7,304 bases of DNA from an uncultured Eubacteriales bacterium (GCA_900321595.1 ONWP01000073.1:1-7304); one strand, 5' to 3'. Positions 1 to 6,499 are shown, counted from the first letter of the stretch. The notes: generated from the letters alone by a model not told the origin. Made by a program: numbers and translations.

Positions 1-659
1 CTGTCGGGCGCAAGATAGATCGGCATGTCGCCGATGACCGCGACCTCGTGCTTGTGGGCGTACGCCTTGACGCGCTCCCACTGGGTGCAGAAGAGGTACT
101 GGCAGAATTTATAGAACGCGCTTCGCTCCTCGAGGTCGCGCCGGTTCTCCCACGCGATCGCAAAGCGCCGGTACTGCTCCGGCCACGTCCACCACGGCGC
201 GTCGTCCTGCGTCTCCTTGATCGCCTTGTAGAGCGCGTACTCGCCGACCCAAGGGCGCGCCTGCTCAAAGGCGCGGACCTTTTCGGCGGTCTCGGCCGTC
301 ATGCGGTCGAAGCACCGGCGCAGCAGCGCGAGCCGCTTTTCCAGCGCGAAGCCGTAATCGGCCGTGTACGGGGAGCCGGGGTACTCGTTTTCGCGGGCTT
401 CGGCCTCGGTGCAGTAGCCGTCCTTCGCCAGCGTCGCCGGGTCGATGAAGAGCAGGTTCCCGGCGAAGGCCGATTCGCTGCGGTAGGGCGAGCCGGTCTC
501 GTCGATCGGGTTGAAGGGGAGCACCTGCCAGAAGCGGAAGGACATCTGCTGCAGCTTGTCGATGAAATGCAGCGTCTCACCGCCGAAGACGCCGACGCCG
601 TAGGGCGAGGGCAGAGAGCTGACGTGCATGAGCACGCCGGCGCGACGTTTGGATAACAT
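1..659 (-). CDS. malQ: 4-alpha-glucanotransferase (amylomaltase, GH77), N-terminal part
   Basis: This cytoplasmic enzyme transfers alpha-1,4-glucan segments between maltodextrins or glycogen-derived chains and releases glucose. The frame is open to the left edge of the window, so 219 codons of a protein that is usually about 500 residues are present. Family-typical stretches are visible: SSLPSPYGVG at residues 14-23, FWQVLPFNPID at 43-53, SPYRSESAFAGN at 58-69 and GDMPIYLAPD at 210-219. The catalytic nucleophile and acid/base residues of GH77 lie beyond the window, so activity cannot be judged. The ATG at 659-657 is preceded by AGAGGTG at a short but workable spacing, and the glucanotransferase similarity begins within a few residues of it. 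The gene starts 25 bp after the DUF1624 gene stops on the same strand, which suggests co-transcription. The family call is firm; the malQ symbol follows from the family. Confidence 0.93.
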   Translation of the reverse strand, partial: MLSKRRAGVLMHVSSLPSPYGVGVFGGETLHFIDKLQQMSFRFWQVLPFNPIDETGSPYRSESAFAGNLLFIDPATLAKDGYCTEAEARENEYPGSPYTADYGFALEKRLALLRRCFDRMTAETAEKVRAFEQARPWVGEYALYKAIKETQDDAPWWTWPEQYRRFAIAWENRRDLEERSAFYKFCQYLFCTQWERVKAYAHKHEVAVIGDMPIYLAPD

Positions 660-684
660 ATCACACCTCTATGAAAATGGTTGC

Positions 685-1395
685 TTAATGAAAAACGCGG
701 TCGAGCAGCGTGAACAGCCCGAACAGCAGCGGCTGGTGGACGACGTAGATCACCAGCGCGTGCCTGCCGATGAACTCGAGCCACCTGCACCGCAGCGCGT
801 ACACGCGCTCCGGAATGGGGCGGGACAGGATCAGCCTGCCCGCGAACGCGCCCGTCAGGAAGACGAACAGCCACGGGAACAGCGGAAAGTAGTCGTAGCT
901 GACGAAGCCGTCGTACGTCCAGCCAAGGAGCCACAGATAATGCGTATCGACCGCGAGGCGCTCTGTCGCCAGCTTCGAAAGCACCGCCAGCAGGGCGCAG
1001 ACGAGCGTCCCGGGCAGGGCGGGGAGCTTCACGAGGAGCTTCTCTGTCAGCGCGTACAGCAGCATGCAGACGGCCAGCAGGTGCAGCACGCCGAACAGGA
1101 TGGGCATCCCGATGATATACGTGACGACGCTGATCCCGAGCGCGACGCCCGCGGTGATCAGGCCGCGCTTGAAATTGCTCTTCGACAGGTTGCTGCTGAC
1201 GCCGCAGAGCAGGACGAACGTGGTCGCGCAGGTCACCTGCAGCGCGGAGACCGCCGGATGCTCGAAGGCCTCCCGCGTCATGAAGCCGAAATCCGCCAGA
1301 TCGTACAGCGTGTGGTGAACGAGCATCATGAGCACCGCCGCGCCGCGCAGCGCGTCGATCAGCCCGATCCGGCGCGTCTTCGGCTTATCCTGCAT
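685..1395 (-). CDS. DUF1624/HGSNAT-like integral membrane acyltransferase
   Basis: This is a 236-residue, mostly hydrophobic protein with about seven predicted membrane segments, roughly at residues 12-32, 51-68, 79-96, 100-118, 126-143, 169-187 and 208-229. The N-terminal pattern IDALRGAAVLMMLVHHTLYDL, the central FKRG followed by a membrane span, and FGVLHLLAV near 101-109 fit the bacterial DUF1624 (heparan-alpha-glucosaminide N-acetyltransferase catalytic-like) family. The C-terminal GRHALVIYVVHQPLLFG resembles the last helix of that family and of related membrane acyltransferases. Such proteins are thought to move acetyl or acyl groups across the membrane onto extracytoplasmic sugars, but the substrate here is unknown. 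The ATG at 1395 lies inside the 3' end of the GNAT gene (11-bp overlap) with a weak GGAG 10 bp upstream, so translation is probably coupled. Alternative: a generic YeiB/acyltransferase-3-like membrane protein. Confidence 0.75.
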   Translation of the reverse strand: MQDKPKTRRIGLIDALRGAAVLMMLVHHTLYDLADFGFMTREAFEHPAVSALQVTCATTFVLLCGVSSNLSKSNFKRGLITAGVALGISVVTYIIGMPILFGVLHLLAVCMLLYALTEKLLVKLPALPGTLVCALLAVLSKLATERLAVDTHYLWLLGWTYDGFVSYDYFPLFPWLFVFLTGAFAGRLILSRPIPERVYALRCRWLEFIGRHALVIYVVHQPLLFGLFTLLDRVFH

Positions 1396-1873
1396 CGGGC
1401 GCGATCTCCATGATCTGCCGCTGGACCGTCATGCCGCAGCGCTCGTAGAAGGCCACGGCGTCCCGGTTGCAGGCCCAGACGTTGAGCTCCACGCCGGTGC
1501 AGCCCAGTTCAGCCGCCTCCCGGCGGCAATAGGCCAGCAGCGCCCTGCCGATCCCGCCGCGGCGCGCCTTCGCGTCCACGCACAGGTCGTCGATGTAGTA
1601 GATCCGCCGGGACATGATCAGGCCGTCTGCCGGCACGTCCCGGATCACGGCGATGGCGTAGCCCAGCACGCGGTCGTCCCCGTCGGCGGCGACCGCGATG
1701 CGTTCCTCTCCCGACAGGATCATCCGGCGCACATCCGCCTCGTCGTGCTTCGGCCCGGCGTCCGAAAAGACGTCCGGCCGCGCCTCGTGGTGCAGCCGCG
1801 CGATATCGACCAGCAGCTCGGCGATGCGCGCCGCGTCGCGCGCTTCCGCTTTACGAAGTATGAAGTCGTTCAC
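1385..1873 (-). CDS. GNAT-family N-acetyltransferase
   Basis: This is a soluble acetyl-CoA-dependent N-acetyltransferase of about 162 residues, a usual length for single-domain GNAT proteins. Counting from the GTG at 1873, the beta strand with IDDLCVDAKAR leads into RRGGIGRALL, the acetyl-CoA pyrophosphate-binding motif A (R-x-x-G-x-G). The later NRDAVAFYERCGM is the typical motif B with the conserved Asn and Tyr. The acceptor substrate cannot be read from the sequence. I chose the GTG at 1873-1871 because GAGGTG ends six bases before it, and because the protein then starts (M)NDFILRKA, as many GNATs do. An in-frame GTG at 1882 lies inside that Shine-Dalgarno sequence and is therefore unlikely. 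The gene is the first of the leftward unit, close behind a consensus promoter. Its end overlaps the DUF1624 membrane acyltransferase gene. Confidence 0.9.
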   Translation of the reverse strand: MNDFILRKAEARDAARIAELLVDIARLHHEARPDVFSDAGPKHDEADVRRMILSGEERIAVAADGDDRVLGYAIAVIRDVPADGLIMSRRIYYIDDLCVDAKARRGGIGRALLAYCRREAAELGCTGVELNVWACNRDAVAFYERCGMTVQRQIMEIAPDAG

Positions 1874-1878
1874 AGGGA

Positions 1879-1884
1879 TCACCT
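1879..1884 (-). promoter_or_regulatory. Ribosome binding site deciding the GTG start of the GNAT gene
   Basis: Read on the minus strand, GAGGTGAT is followed by CCCT and then GTG at 1873-1871, giving good spacing. A second in-frame GTG (1882-1880) lies inside this Shine-Dalgarno sequence and so is a poor start. An ATG at 1889-1887 is out of frame. Confidence 0.7.
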
Positions 1885-1896
1885 CGCATGGGACTT

Positions 1897-1925
1897 ATTA
1901 TAACGGTTCCGCCGCGGTTTGTCAA
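1897..1925 (-). promoter_or_regulatory. Consensus sigma-70/SigA promoter for the leftward unit
   Basis: On the minus strand TTGACA (1925-1920) and TATAAT (1902-1897) are both perfect consensus hexamers with an optimal 17-bp spacer. The expected transcription start is near 1890, giving a leader of about 17 bases before the GNAT start. Such a strong promoter would also serve the overlapping DUF1624 gene and malQ, as no terminator is seen between them. Confidence 0.88.
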
Positions 1926-1983
1926 TTACGGCGGAATCCCGCTGCAGAAAAACGGAAGGAAGTCGGAATCTTGCCGGGAACGC
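1926..1983. promoter_or_regulatory. Spacer between divergent promoters with repeated CGGAA
   Basis: This 58-bp interval separates the two -35 boxes. CGGAA occurs three times in the same orientation, at 1932, 1953 and 1964, and the first and last copies extend to CGGAATC. The start-to-start distances are 21 and 11 bp, close to two and one turns of the helix. It could be an operator, but repeats this short can arise by chance. No coding sequence is seen here. Confidence 0.25.
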
Positions 1984-2011
1984 TTGACAAAACGCGGTTT
2001 TCGGGTATAAT
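1984..2011 (+). promoter_or_regulatory. SigA-type promoter for the thrS leader
   Basis: TTGACA at 1984-1989 and TATAAT at 2006-2011 are perfect consensus hexamers separated by 16 bp, one base short of the optimum. Transcription should begin near 2018, directly in front of the T-box leader. It is divergent from the GNAT promoter; the two -35 boxes are 58 bp apart. Confidence 0.88.
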
Positions 2012-2017
2012 AGAGTA

Positions 2018-2258
2018 AATCGATGACGGAGACGGGCGCGTTTCGTGGTTTTCAGAGAGCTTTCCGCTTGGTGGAAGGGAAGCAGCCGCGCTGCGCAGAG
2101 CCTACCGCTCCCGAGAGCCGGCGAAAGGCGTGCGCCGTAAGTCGGACGTGTGACAGGCGTTATTCTGTCGTAAGAGCGACGGGCGTTTGCCCGTAATGCG
2201 GGTGGAACCGTGGAGTTTTTTGCTTCATCCCGTTTTCCGGGATGAAGCTTTTTGTTTT
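2018..2258 (+). promoter_or_regulatory. T-box riboswitch, threonine-specific, upstream of thrS
   Basis: This leader RNA binds uncharged tRNA-Thr and then prevents transcription termination. Stem I closes by GGAG (2028-2031) with CTCC (2108-2111). It carries the AGAGAGC bulge element (2054-2060) and an apical hairpin formed by 2060-2065 with 2073-2078. The ACC threonine specifier is at 2104-2106. A GACAG/CTGTC hairpin (2152-2156 with 2165-2169) and a 6-bp stem III (2179-2184 with 2189-2194, GTTT loop) follow. The conserved T-box sequence GCGGGTGGAACCGTGG is at 2198-2213; its TGGA should pair with a tRNA ending UCCA, that is, with U as discriminator base. A terminator hairpin ends the element. 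Codon and gene agree: ACC and threonyl-tRNA synthetase. Stem boundaries were drawn by eye. Confidence 0.93.
2222..2258 (+). terminator. Intrinsic terminator of the T-box switch
   Basis: An 11-bp perfect stem forms between 2222-2232 and 2238-2248 with a TTTTC loop, followed by a T run at 2249-2253 and four more Ts after one G. It lies directly after the T-box sequence and 20 bases before thrS. In the T-box mechanism it forms when tRNA-Thr is charged and is displaced by the antiterminator when uncharged tRNA binds. Confidence 0.93.
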
Positions 2259-2278
2259 GTTAAGGGAGGAATGATAAT

Positions 2279-4228
2279 ATGATCAAAGTGTCACTGCCCG
2301 GCGGCGACGTGCGCGAATTCGACGCGGGCGTCACGGCGATGGATGTGGCGAAGAGTCTGGGCGCGGGCCTTTACAAGGCCGCCTGCCTCGCGAAGATCGA
2401 CGGCGTGGCGTGCGACCTGCGCACCCCCATCGAAAAGGACTGCGAATTCGCCGTGCTGACCTTCGACGACCCGGACGGGCGCAGGGCGTTCCGGCACACC
2501 GCCAGCCATGTGCTGGCGCAGGCCGTCAAGCGCCTGTATCCGCAGGCGAAGCTCGCCATCGGCCCGGCGATCGACGACGGCTTTTACTATGATTTCGACG
2601 TGGACGTGCCCTTCACGCAGGATGTGCTCGAAAAGATCGAGGCCGAGATGAAGAAGATCGTCAAGGAGGCACTGCCGCTGGAGCGGTTCGAGCTGCCCCC
2701 GGACGAGGCCATCGCCATGATGGAAAAGGCGGACGAGCCCTACAAGGTCGAGCTCATCCGCGAGCATGCCGACAAGGGCGAGCCGATCAGCTTCTTTAAA
2801 CAGGGCGAGTTCACCGAGCTGTGCGCCGGCCCCCACATCCCCGACACGGGGCGCATCAAGGCGTTCAAGCTCACCAGCACCACCGGCGCCTACTGGCGCG
2901 GCAGCGAGAAGAACAAGATGCTCCAGCGCGTTTACGGCACGGCGTTCACGAAGGCCAGCCAGATGGAGGAGCATCTGGTGCAGATGGAGGAGGCGCGCAA
3001 GCGCGACCACAACAAGCTGGGCCGCGAGCTTGGCTTCTTCACGACCGTGGACTATATCGGGCAGGGCCTGCCGATCCTGCTGCCCAAGGGCGCGCGCGTC
3101 ATCCAGCTGCTGCAGCGCTTCGTCGAGGACGAGGAGCAGCGCAGGGGATGGCTTCTTACGAAGACGCCCTACATGGCCAAGAGCGACCTCTATAAGATCA
3201 GCGGCCACTGGGATCACTACCGCGACGGCATGTTCATCCTGGGCGACCCCGACAAGGCCGACGAGGAGGACGTCTACGCCCTGCGGCCGATGACCTGCCC
3301 GTTCCAGTATCAGGCGTATCTGAACAAGCCCAGATCCTATAAGGACCTGCCCCTTCGCTACAACGAGACGAGCACGCTCTTCCGCAACGAGGCCTCCGGC
3401 GAGATGCACGGCCTGATCCGCGTGCGCCAGTTCACGATCAGCGAGGGACACCTGATGTGCCGCCCGGATCAGCTCGAGGACGAGTTCCGGCGCTGTCTGG
3501 AGCTGGCGATGTACTGCCTGAAGACGATCGGCCTGATCGACGACGTGTCCTACCGGTTCAGCCAGTGGGATCCGAACGACCGGGAGAAGTACATCGGCAC
3601 GCCCGAGGAATGGGACAACGTGCAGGGACTGATGAAGCGCATCCTGGAGGATCTGCACGTGGACTACAAGGTCGGCATCGGCGAAGCGGCGTTCTACGGC
3701 CCGAAGCTGGACATTCAGATCAAGAACGTCTTCGGCAAGGAGGACACGCTCATCACGATCCAGATCGACCCCATGATCGCCGAGAAGTTCGGCATGGAGT
3801 ACACCGACGCGGACGGACAGAAGAAGAATCCCTTCATCATTCACCGCACGTCCATTGGCTGCTACGAGCGCACGCTGGCGCTGCTCATCGAGAAGTACGC
3901 GGGCGCGTTCCCGCTGTGGCTGGCGCCCGAGCAGGTGCGCATCCTGCCCATCGCCGACCGGCACCACGCCTACGCGAACGAGGTCTGCGCGAAGCTCAGC
4001 GAAGCGGGCCTGCGCGTCACGGTGGACGAGCGCAGCGAAAAGACCGGCTATAAGATCCGGCAGGCGCAGATGGAAAAGATCCCGTACATGATCATCGTCG
4101 GCGACAAGGAGGCCGAGGACGGCACGCTGGGCGTGCGCAAGCGCGGCGAGGGCGACCTGGGCGCGATCGCCGTGGACGATTTCCTCGCGAGCTGCCTGAA
4201 GGATACGGCGACCCGCGCGATCTGGTAA
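2279..4228 (+). CDS. thrS: Threonyl-tRNA synthetase
   Basis: This 649-residue class II synthetase charges tRNA-Thr with threonine; E. coli ThrRS has 642. Domains in order are TGS (about 1-62), the editing/SAD domain (about 65-225), the catalytic core (about 240-545) and the anticodon-binding domain (about 550-645). The editing residues H73, H77, C182 and H186 are all present, at the same numbers as in E. coli. The three zinc ligands align to C340, H391 and H522. Motif 2 includes R369 (LFRNEASGEMHGL), and motif 3 R531 (CYERTLALL). Around the zinc site it differs from E. coli: MTCPFQ replaces MNCPGH, and TISEGH replaces TQDDAH. The ATG at 2279 has AGGGAGGA 8 bp upstream and follows the T-box terminator, so expression should rise when threonine is scarce. 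The stop is 15 bp from the next gene. Confidence 0.97.
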   Translation: MIKVSLPGGDVREFDAGVTAMDVAKSLGAGLYKAACLAKIDGVACDLRTPIEKDCEFAVLTFDDPDGRRAFRHTASHVLAQAVKRLYPQAKLAIGPAIDDGFYYDFDVDVPFTQDVLEKIEAEMKKIVKEALPLERFELPPDEAIAMMEKADEPYKVELIREHADKGEPISFFKQGEFTELCAGPHIPDTGRIKAFKLTSTTGAYWRGSEKNKMLQRVYGTAFTKASQMEEHLVQMEEARKRDHNKLGRELGFFTTVDYIGQGLPILLPKGARVIQLLQRFVEDEEQRRGWLLTKTPYMAKSDLYKISGHWDHYRDGMFILGDPDKADEEDVYALRPMTCPFQYQAYLNKPRSYKDLPLRYNETSTLFRNEASGEMHGLIRVRQFTISEGHLMCRPDQLEDEFRRCLELAMYCLKTIGLIDDVSYRFSQWDPNDREKYIGTPEEWDNVQGLMKRILEDLHVDYKVGIGEAAFYGPKLDIQIKNVFGKEDTLITIQIDPMIAEKFGMEYTDADGQKKNPFIIHRTSIGCYERTLALLIEKYAGAFPLWLAPEQVRILPIADRHHAYANEVCAKLSEAGLRVTVDERSEKTGYKIRQAQMEKIPYMIIVGDKEAEDGTLGVRKRGEGDLGAIAVDDFLASCLKDTATRAIW

Positions 4229-4243
4229 AAGGAGGACGTAAAA

Positions 4244-5410
4244 ATGAACGAAACCGTCAGATACGGCATCATCGGCGTGGGCAACATGGGCTCGAGCCAC
4301 CTGAACATGTACAAGGACGGGAAGATCCGTCAGATGACGCTCACCGCGGTCTGTGACGTGAAGCAGGACCGTCTGGACTGGGCGAAGGAGCAGCTTCCGG
4401 CGCTCGCGACGTTCGACAGCGCCGAGGCGCTCATGGACAGCGGCCTCGTGGACGCGGTCATCATCGCGACGCCGCACTACTTCCATCCTCCCATGGCGCG
4501 CATGGCGCTCGAGAAGGGTCTGCACGTGCTGTGCGAGAAGCCGGCGGGCGTCTACACGAAGGCCGTCCGGGAGCTCAACGAGTTCGCGAAGCAGCAGGAC
4601 AAGACCTACGCGATCATGTTCAACCAGCGCACGAATCACATCTACCGCAAGGCGCACGAGCTCGTCCAGAGCGGCGTCTACGGCCAGATCCGGCGCGTGA
4701 ACTGGATCATCACCGACTGGTACCGCACCCAGGCGTATTATAATTCCGGCGGATGGCGCGCTACCTGGGACGGCGAAGGCGGCGGCGTGCTGATGAATCA
4801 GGCGCCCCACAACCTGGACCTGTGGCAGTGGATCTGCGGCATGCCCGTCAAGGTGCGCGCGTTCTGCCACAACGGACGCTGGCACGACATCGAGGTCGAG
4901 GACGACGTGACGATCTACGCGGAGTACGCCAACGGCGCGACGGGCGTGTTCATCACGACGACCGGCGACTGCCCCGGCGACAACCGTCTGGAGATCACCA
5001 TGGACAAGGCGCGCATCATCTGCACCGCGAGCGAGATCGAGGTCTATGAGCTCGAGGAGTCCATCCCGTCCCACTGCGCGGGCTCGCCCAACGGCTTCGG
5101 CCGCCCGGACGGCAAGGTCGTCCCCGTGGAGACCGACGGCGAAAACCCGCAGCACGCGGGCGTGACGAACGCCTTCGCCGACCACATCCTGCACGGCACG
5201 CCGCTGATCGCGGAGGGCGTCGAGGGCATCAACGGCCTGACGCTGTGCAACGCGGCGTATCTGTCCTCCTGGCTGGACAAGACCGTCACGCTGCCGCTGG
5301 ACGAGGATCTGTACCTCGCGGAGCTGACGCGCCGCCGTCAGACCAGCAAGGCCAAGACGAACGTCGTCGAGAGCGTAGAGGGCGATATGAGCTCGACCTA
5401 CGGTTCGTGA
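4244..5410 (+). CDS. Gfo/Idh/MocA-family NAD(P)-dependent oxidoreductase
   Basis: This is a cytoplasmic dehydrogenase-like protein of 388 residues, the usual length for the family, which mostly acts on sugars, inositols or their derivatives. The N-terminal Rossmann fold shows GVGNMG (residues 11-16) for dinucleotide binding, followed by the family hallmark CEKPAG (97-102). The C-terminal alpha/beta domain carries GGGVLMNQAPHNLDLW (179-194), where H189 and D192 match the H-x-x-D pair near the catalytic site. The substrate cannot be deduced. The start is fixed by AAAGGAGG ending 8 bp before the ATG and overlapping the A-rich end of thrS; the intergenic gap is 15 bp with no terminator. Threonine-responsive read-through from the thrS leader is therefore likely, though the reason for linking it to thrS is not clear. 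Confidence 0.92.
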   Translation: MNETVRYGIIGVGNMGSSHLNMYKDGKIRQMTLTAVCDVKQDRLDWAKEQLPALATFDSAEALMDSGLVDAVIIATPHYFHPPMARMALEKGLHVLCEKPAGVYTKAVRELNEFAKQQDKTYAIMFNQRTNHIYRKAHELVQSGVYGQIRRVNWIITDWYRTQAYYNSGGWRATWDGEGGGVLMNQAPHNLDLWQWICGMPVKVRAFCHNGRWHDIEVEDDVTIYAEYANGATGVFITTTGDCPGDNRLEITMDKARIICTASEIEVYELEESIPSHCAGSPNGFGRPDGKVVPVETDGENPQHAGVTNAFADHILHGTPLIAEGVEGINGLTLCNAAYLSSWLDKTVTLPLDEDLYLAELTRRRQTSKAKTNVVESVEGDMSSTYGS

Positions 5411-5420
5411 GGAGGTTCCT

Positions 5421-6473
5421 ATGAAAAAAACCGCGAAGGTTCTTTCTGTTCTGCTCGCGCTCGTATGCGCGTCGGCTGTTCTGTGCGTGCCGGCGATGGC
5501 CGGCATGGGCGACGGGCTGCATTTCTTCCCCGGCAGTCAGACGGCAGCCTCGACAGGTGCGTACACGGCGGCGGATCTGGCGAAGGCGCTTGATGTGCCG
5601 ATCACGGGTCCCGTCGACCGCACGCTGACGAATTACGCGAAACCGGCAAAGGCAGATCTGGGGATCTATTACGCGGCCGCGACCGACCTTGACGGCGACG
5701 GTAAGCGGGAGCTTCTGGCGTTCTACGGCGACGCGGACGGCTATCTGAACGTCGCCGTCGCGGACAACGACGTTTCCCGCGACAGCTGCCTGATCTCGAC
5801 CTGCGTCACGCCTGTGATCCTCTGGAGCGAAGCGCTGTCCGCGCATATCAGCGTGTACATCATCGGCAATGAGATCTATATCGATTCCGGCTACGCGTCC
5901 GGGATCCAGGGCTCCGGTTCCCATCACGGCGAGGCGATCTGTGTGCTGCGCTATAAACGCGGGATCACGGCCGCCAAGGCCTTCCGCCTCACGTTCAGCG
6001 CCGGCACTATGGTCTTCCGGGATTTTTTGACCGATCGGGAATTCAACAGCAGACAGAGCGGAATTGACAAGGTCGACAGCCTGTGGACACAGTATTCGAA
6101 CGAGGTCAAGGGGCTGTCGGGCAAGGCGAACGCCATGACGTCCGTGCTCGAAACGGTATTTATGATCGAGAACCCCAACGGGAAGCGCTCCTTCAAGGTG
6201 AACGTGTCAGGCGGGAAGCCCGTCGGGACGATGTCGATCATCAAGGAAGGGTACATGTACGCGAACGCGGTCTGCACCAAACCCGGCGACGCCAACGGCG
6301 ACGACAGGGTGACCGCCGCGGACGCCCGGATCGCGCTGCGGGCCTCGGCGCGGCTGGAGACGCTCAGCGACAGCGCGATCAAATGCTGCGATCTCAACGG
6401 GGACGGGAAGGTTTCCGCCGCGGAGGCCAGAACGATCCTGCGGTTCTCCGCCGGACTGATCGCCGCGCTGTAA
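5421..6473 (+). CDS. Secreted protein of unknown function with C-terminal dockerin-type domain
   Basis: This is a 350-residue exported protein. Residues 1-27 form a classic Sec signal peptide: MKKTAK, a hydrophobic core to about residue 23, then AMA, with cleavage expected before G28. The body (about 45-280) matches no catalytic family I recognise. It contains DLDGDGKRE at 89-97, a calcium-loop-like motif of the kind seen in FG-GAP/VCBS proteins, and DADG at 104-107. The C-terminus (287-348) holds two dockerin F-hand repeats. The loops are D290-x-N292-x-D294 to D301 and D324-x-N326-x-D328 to E335, each followed by an AR-x-x-LR-x-SA helix. Dockerins bind cohesins in cellulosomes, but many gut Clostridia carry this type of domain without a known cellulosome. 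GAGGAGG overlaps the preceding TGA and the gap is 10 bp, so it is probably co-transcribed with the oxidoreductase. Confidence 0.88.
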   Translation: MKKTAKVLSVLLALVCASAVLCVPAMAGMGDGLHFFPGSQTAASTGAYTAADLAKALDVPITGPVDRTLTNYAKPAKADLGIYYAAATDLDGDGKRELLAFYGDADGYLNVAVADNDVSRDSCLISTCVTPVILWSEALSAHISVYIIGNEIYIDSGYASGIQGSGSHHGEAICVLRYKRGITAAKAFRLTFSAGTMVFRDFLTDREFNSRQSGIDKVDSLWTQYSNEVKGLSGKANAMTSVLETVFMIENPNGKRSFKVNVSGGKPVGTMSIIKEGYMYANAVCTKPGDANGDDRVTAADARIALRASARLETLSDSAIKCCDLNGDGKVSAAEARTILRFSAGLIAAL

Positions 6474-6485
6474 AAACGTATCAAC

Positions 6486-6499
6486 AGGGCGCACGCCCT
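6486..6499 (+). repeat. Short inverted repeat in the dockerin-fba gap
   Basis: AGGGC (6486-6490) and GCCCT (6495-6499) can pair with a GCAC loop, 12 bases after the dockerin stop codon. The following bases (TTCAGAATCAATTT) are not a proper T run. This is at best a weak terminator or an mRNA-end hairpin. No convincing promoter is seen in the remaining 55-bp gap. Confidence 0.35.

Noticed and set aside
48..656. Plus-strand open frame of 202 codons opposite malQ
   Set aside because: It is the antisense shadow of the malQ frame, which has family motifs; the translation is low-complexity Arg/Ala/Val/Leu.
628..1413. Plus-strand open frame of 261 codons opposite the DUF1624 gene
   Set aside because: The translation is rich in Gln, Arg, Glu and His, typical of the reverse of a hydrophobic membrane-protein gene, and it has no recognisable domain.
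1931..1942. GCGG/CCGC mini-hairpin between the divergent promoters
   Set aside because: A four-base stem in GC-rich DNA is expected by chance and has no T run, so it does not support a terminator or operator call.
2291..5506. A 1071-codon open frame on the minus strand opposite thrS and the oxidoreductase
   Set aside because: Its translation is dominated by Arg, Ala, Val, Leu, His and Asp with no domain, which is what the antisense of GC-rich genes gives. The plus-strand genes there have clear motifs and ribosome binding sites.
6064..6069. TTGACA hexamer inside the dockerin gene, a possible -35 box for the aldolase
   Set aside because: No TATAAT-like hexamer lies 16-18 bp downstream, and the site is more than 450 bp from the aldolase start.
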